From the NCBI RefSeq assembly GCF_001426885.1, contig NZ_LMFP01000028.1, forward strand, positions 276,760 through 340,759: 64,000 bases of DNA, given 5' to 3'. Within the stretch, counting starts at the first letter, position 1; every line of letters starts with the position of its first letter. This DNA is from Pelomonas sp. Root1444. Its GTDB lineage: Bacteria; Pseudomonadota; Gammaproteobacteria; Burkholderiales; Burkholderiaceae_C. The position numbers and the translations under genes were made by a program. Below the pieces are notes generated by a model. The model had not been told where the DNA came from and ran no database searches. It was given only the letters and a program-made list of their open reading frames with translations. Positions 63,694 through 64,000 of this stretch are shown here, in pieces.

Positions 63694-64000
63694 ATGAACG
63701 GTGCCCAAGTCGAACGTTTCTTCGCCACCCTGAAAGCCGCCAACCCGGCGCCGCAAACCGAGCTGGAGTTCGCCAGCGTCTTCGAACTGCTGACCGCCGT
63801 GCTGCTGTCGGCGCAAGCCACCGACGTGGGCGTCAACAAGGCCACCCGGCGGCTGTTCGCCGTCGCGAACACGCCGGCGCAGATCCTGGCCCTCGGCACC
63901 GAGGGTCTCGAGTCGTACATCAAGACCATCGGCCTGTACCGCAGCAAGGCCAGGCACCTGCTGCAGACCTGCCAGATCCTCATCGAGCAGCACGGCGGCG
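63694..64000 (+). CDS. nth: Endonuclease III (5' part only)
   Basis: DNA glycosylase/AP lyase that removes oxidised pyrimidines. About 102 N-terminal codons are visible before the window ends. The opening MNGAQVERFFATLKAANPAP, the core FELLTAVLLSAQATDVGVNK with the DNA-binding helices and the IKTIGLYRSKARHLLQTC block match the family. The catalytic lysine, aspartate and cluster cysteines lie beyond the edge. A TTG at 63670 is in frame but overlaps the rsxB end. Confidence 0.95.
   Translation, partial: MNGAQVERFFATLKAANPAPQTELEFASVFELLTAVLLSAQATDVGVNKATRRLFAVANTPAQILALGTEGLESYIKTIGLYRSKARHLLQTCQILIEQHGG

Overview
The window is a contiguous piece of a very GC-rich chromosome from a betaproteobacterium, most likely order Burkholderiales (Rubrivivax / Roseateles / Leptothrix-like). 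The assignment is inferred from gene content and order: rpsO-pnp-quinone oxidoreductase-tpiA-secG-tRNA-Leu-nuoABCDEFGHIJKLMN-DUF2818-Nudix in one direction, a Bug-type solute-binding protein, an intracellular PHA depolymerase with a cysteine nucleophile, and a lone rsxB beside nth. I see no insertion sequence, prophage, CRISPR array or replication origin; this is mostly core genome with a few accessory genes.

Left part (1-30 kb): the 5' half of thiC with its TPP riboswitch and a promoter overlapping the preceding MFS gene; a divergent MFS exporter / LysR pair; a small lower-GC membrane protein and a small P-loop kinase-like protein; an RND efflux pump and its adaptor with a strong terminator; a Cache-PAS-PAS-GGDEF cyclase; aroC; a CBS-domain protein divergent from a sulfhydrylase, hydrolase and DUF962 run; an unusual three-gene unit of two lipoproteins and a chitosanase-like / peptidoglycan-binding enzyme; a MipA-type outer-membrane protein; the kbl-threonine dehydrogenase operon facing an XRE-cupin regulator across two operator-like palindromes; a Bug protein, yihY, DUF2069, an FAD-linked oxidase and a second RND pump with adaptor.

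Middle (30-51 kb): the complete 14-gene complex I operon, followed downstream by DUF2818 and a Nudix hydrolase and preceded by tRNA-Leu(GAG), secG, tpiA, a quinone oxidoreductase, pnp and rpsO, all on the minus strand. RNA hairpins sit at the rpsO-pnp, tpiA-secG and tRNA-nuoA junctions.

Right part (51-64 kb): a small heat-shock gene with a recognisable sigma-32 promoter and an SD-masking hairpin; tsaD; the isc iron-sulfur cluster operon iscRSUA-hscBA-fdx, which has a textbook intrinsic terminator between iscA and hscB; uvrB; an aromatic/aspartate aminotransferase; phaZ; rsxB; and the start of nth, cut by the window edge.

The least explained item is the lipoprotein-lipoprotein-GH46-like unit at 15390-17786. 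The most informative regulatory items are the isc attenuator-like terminator, the tandem palindromes between kbl and the XRE-cupin gene, and the hsp20 leader.
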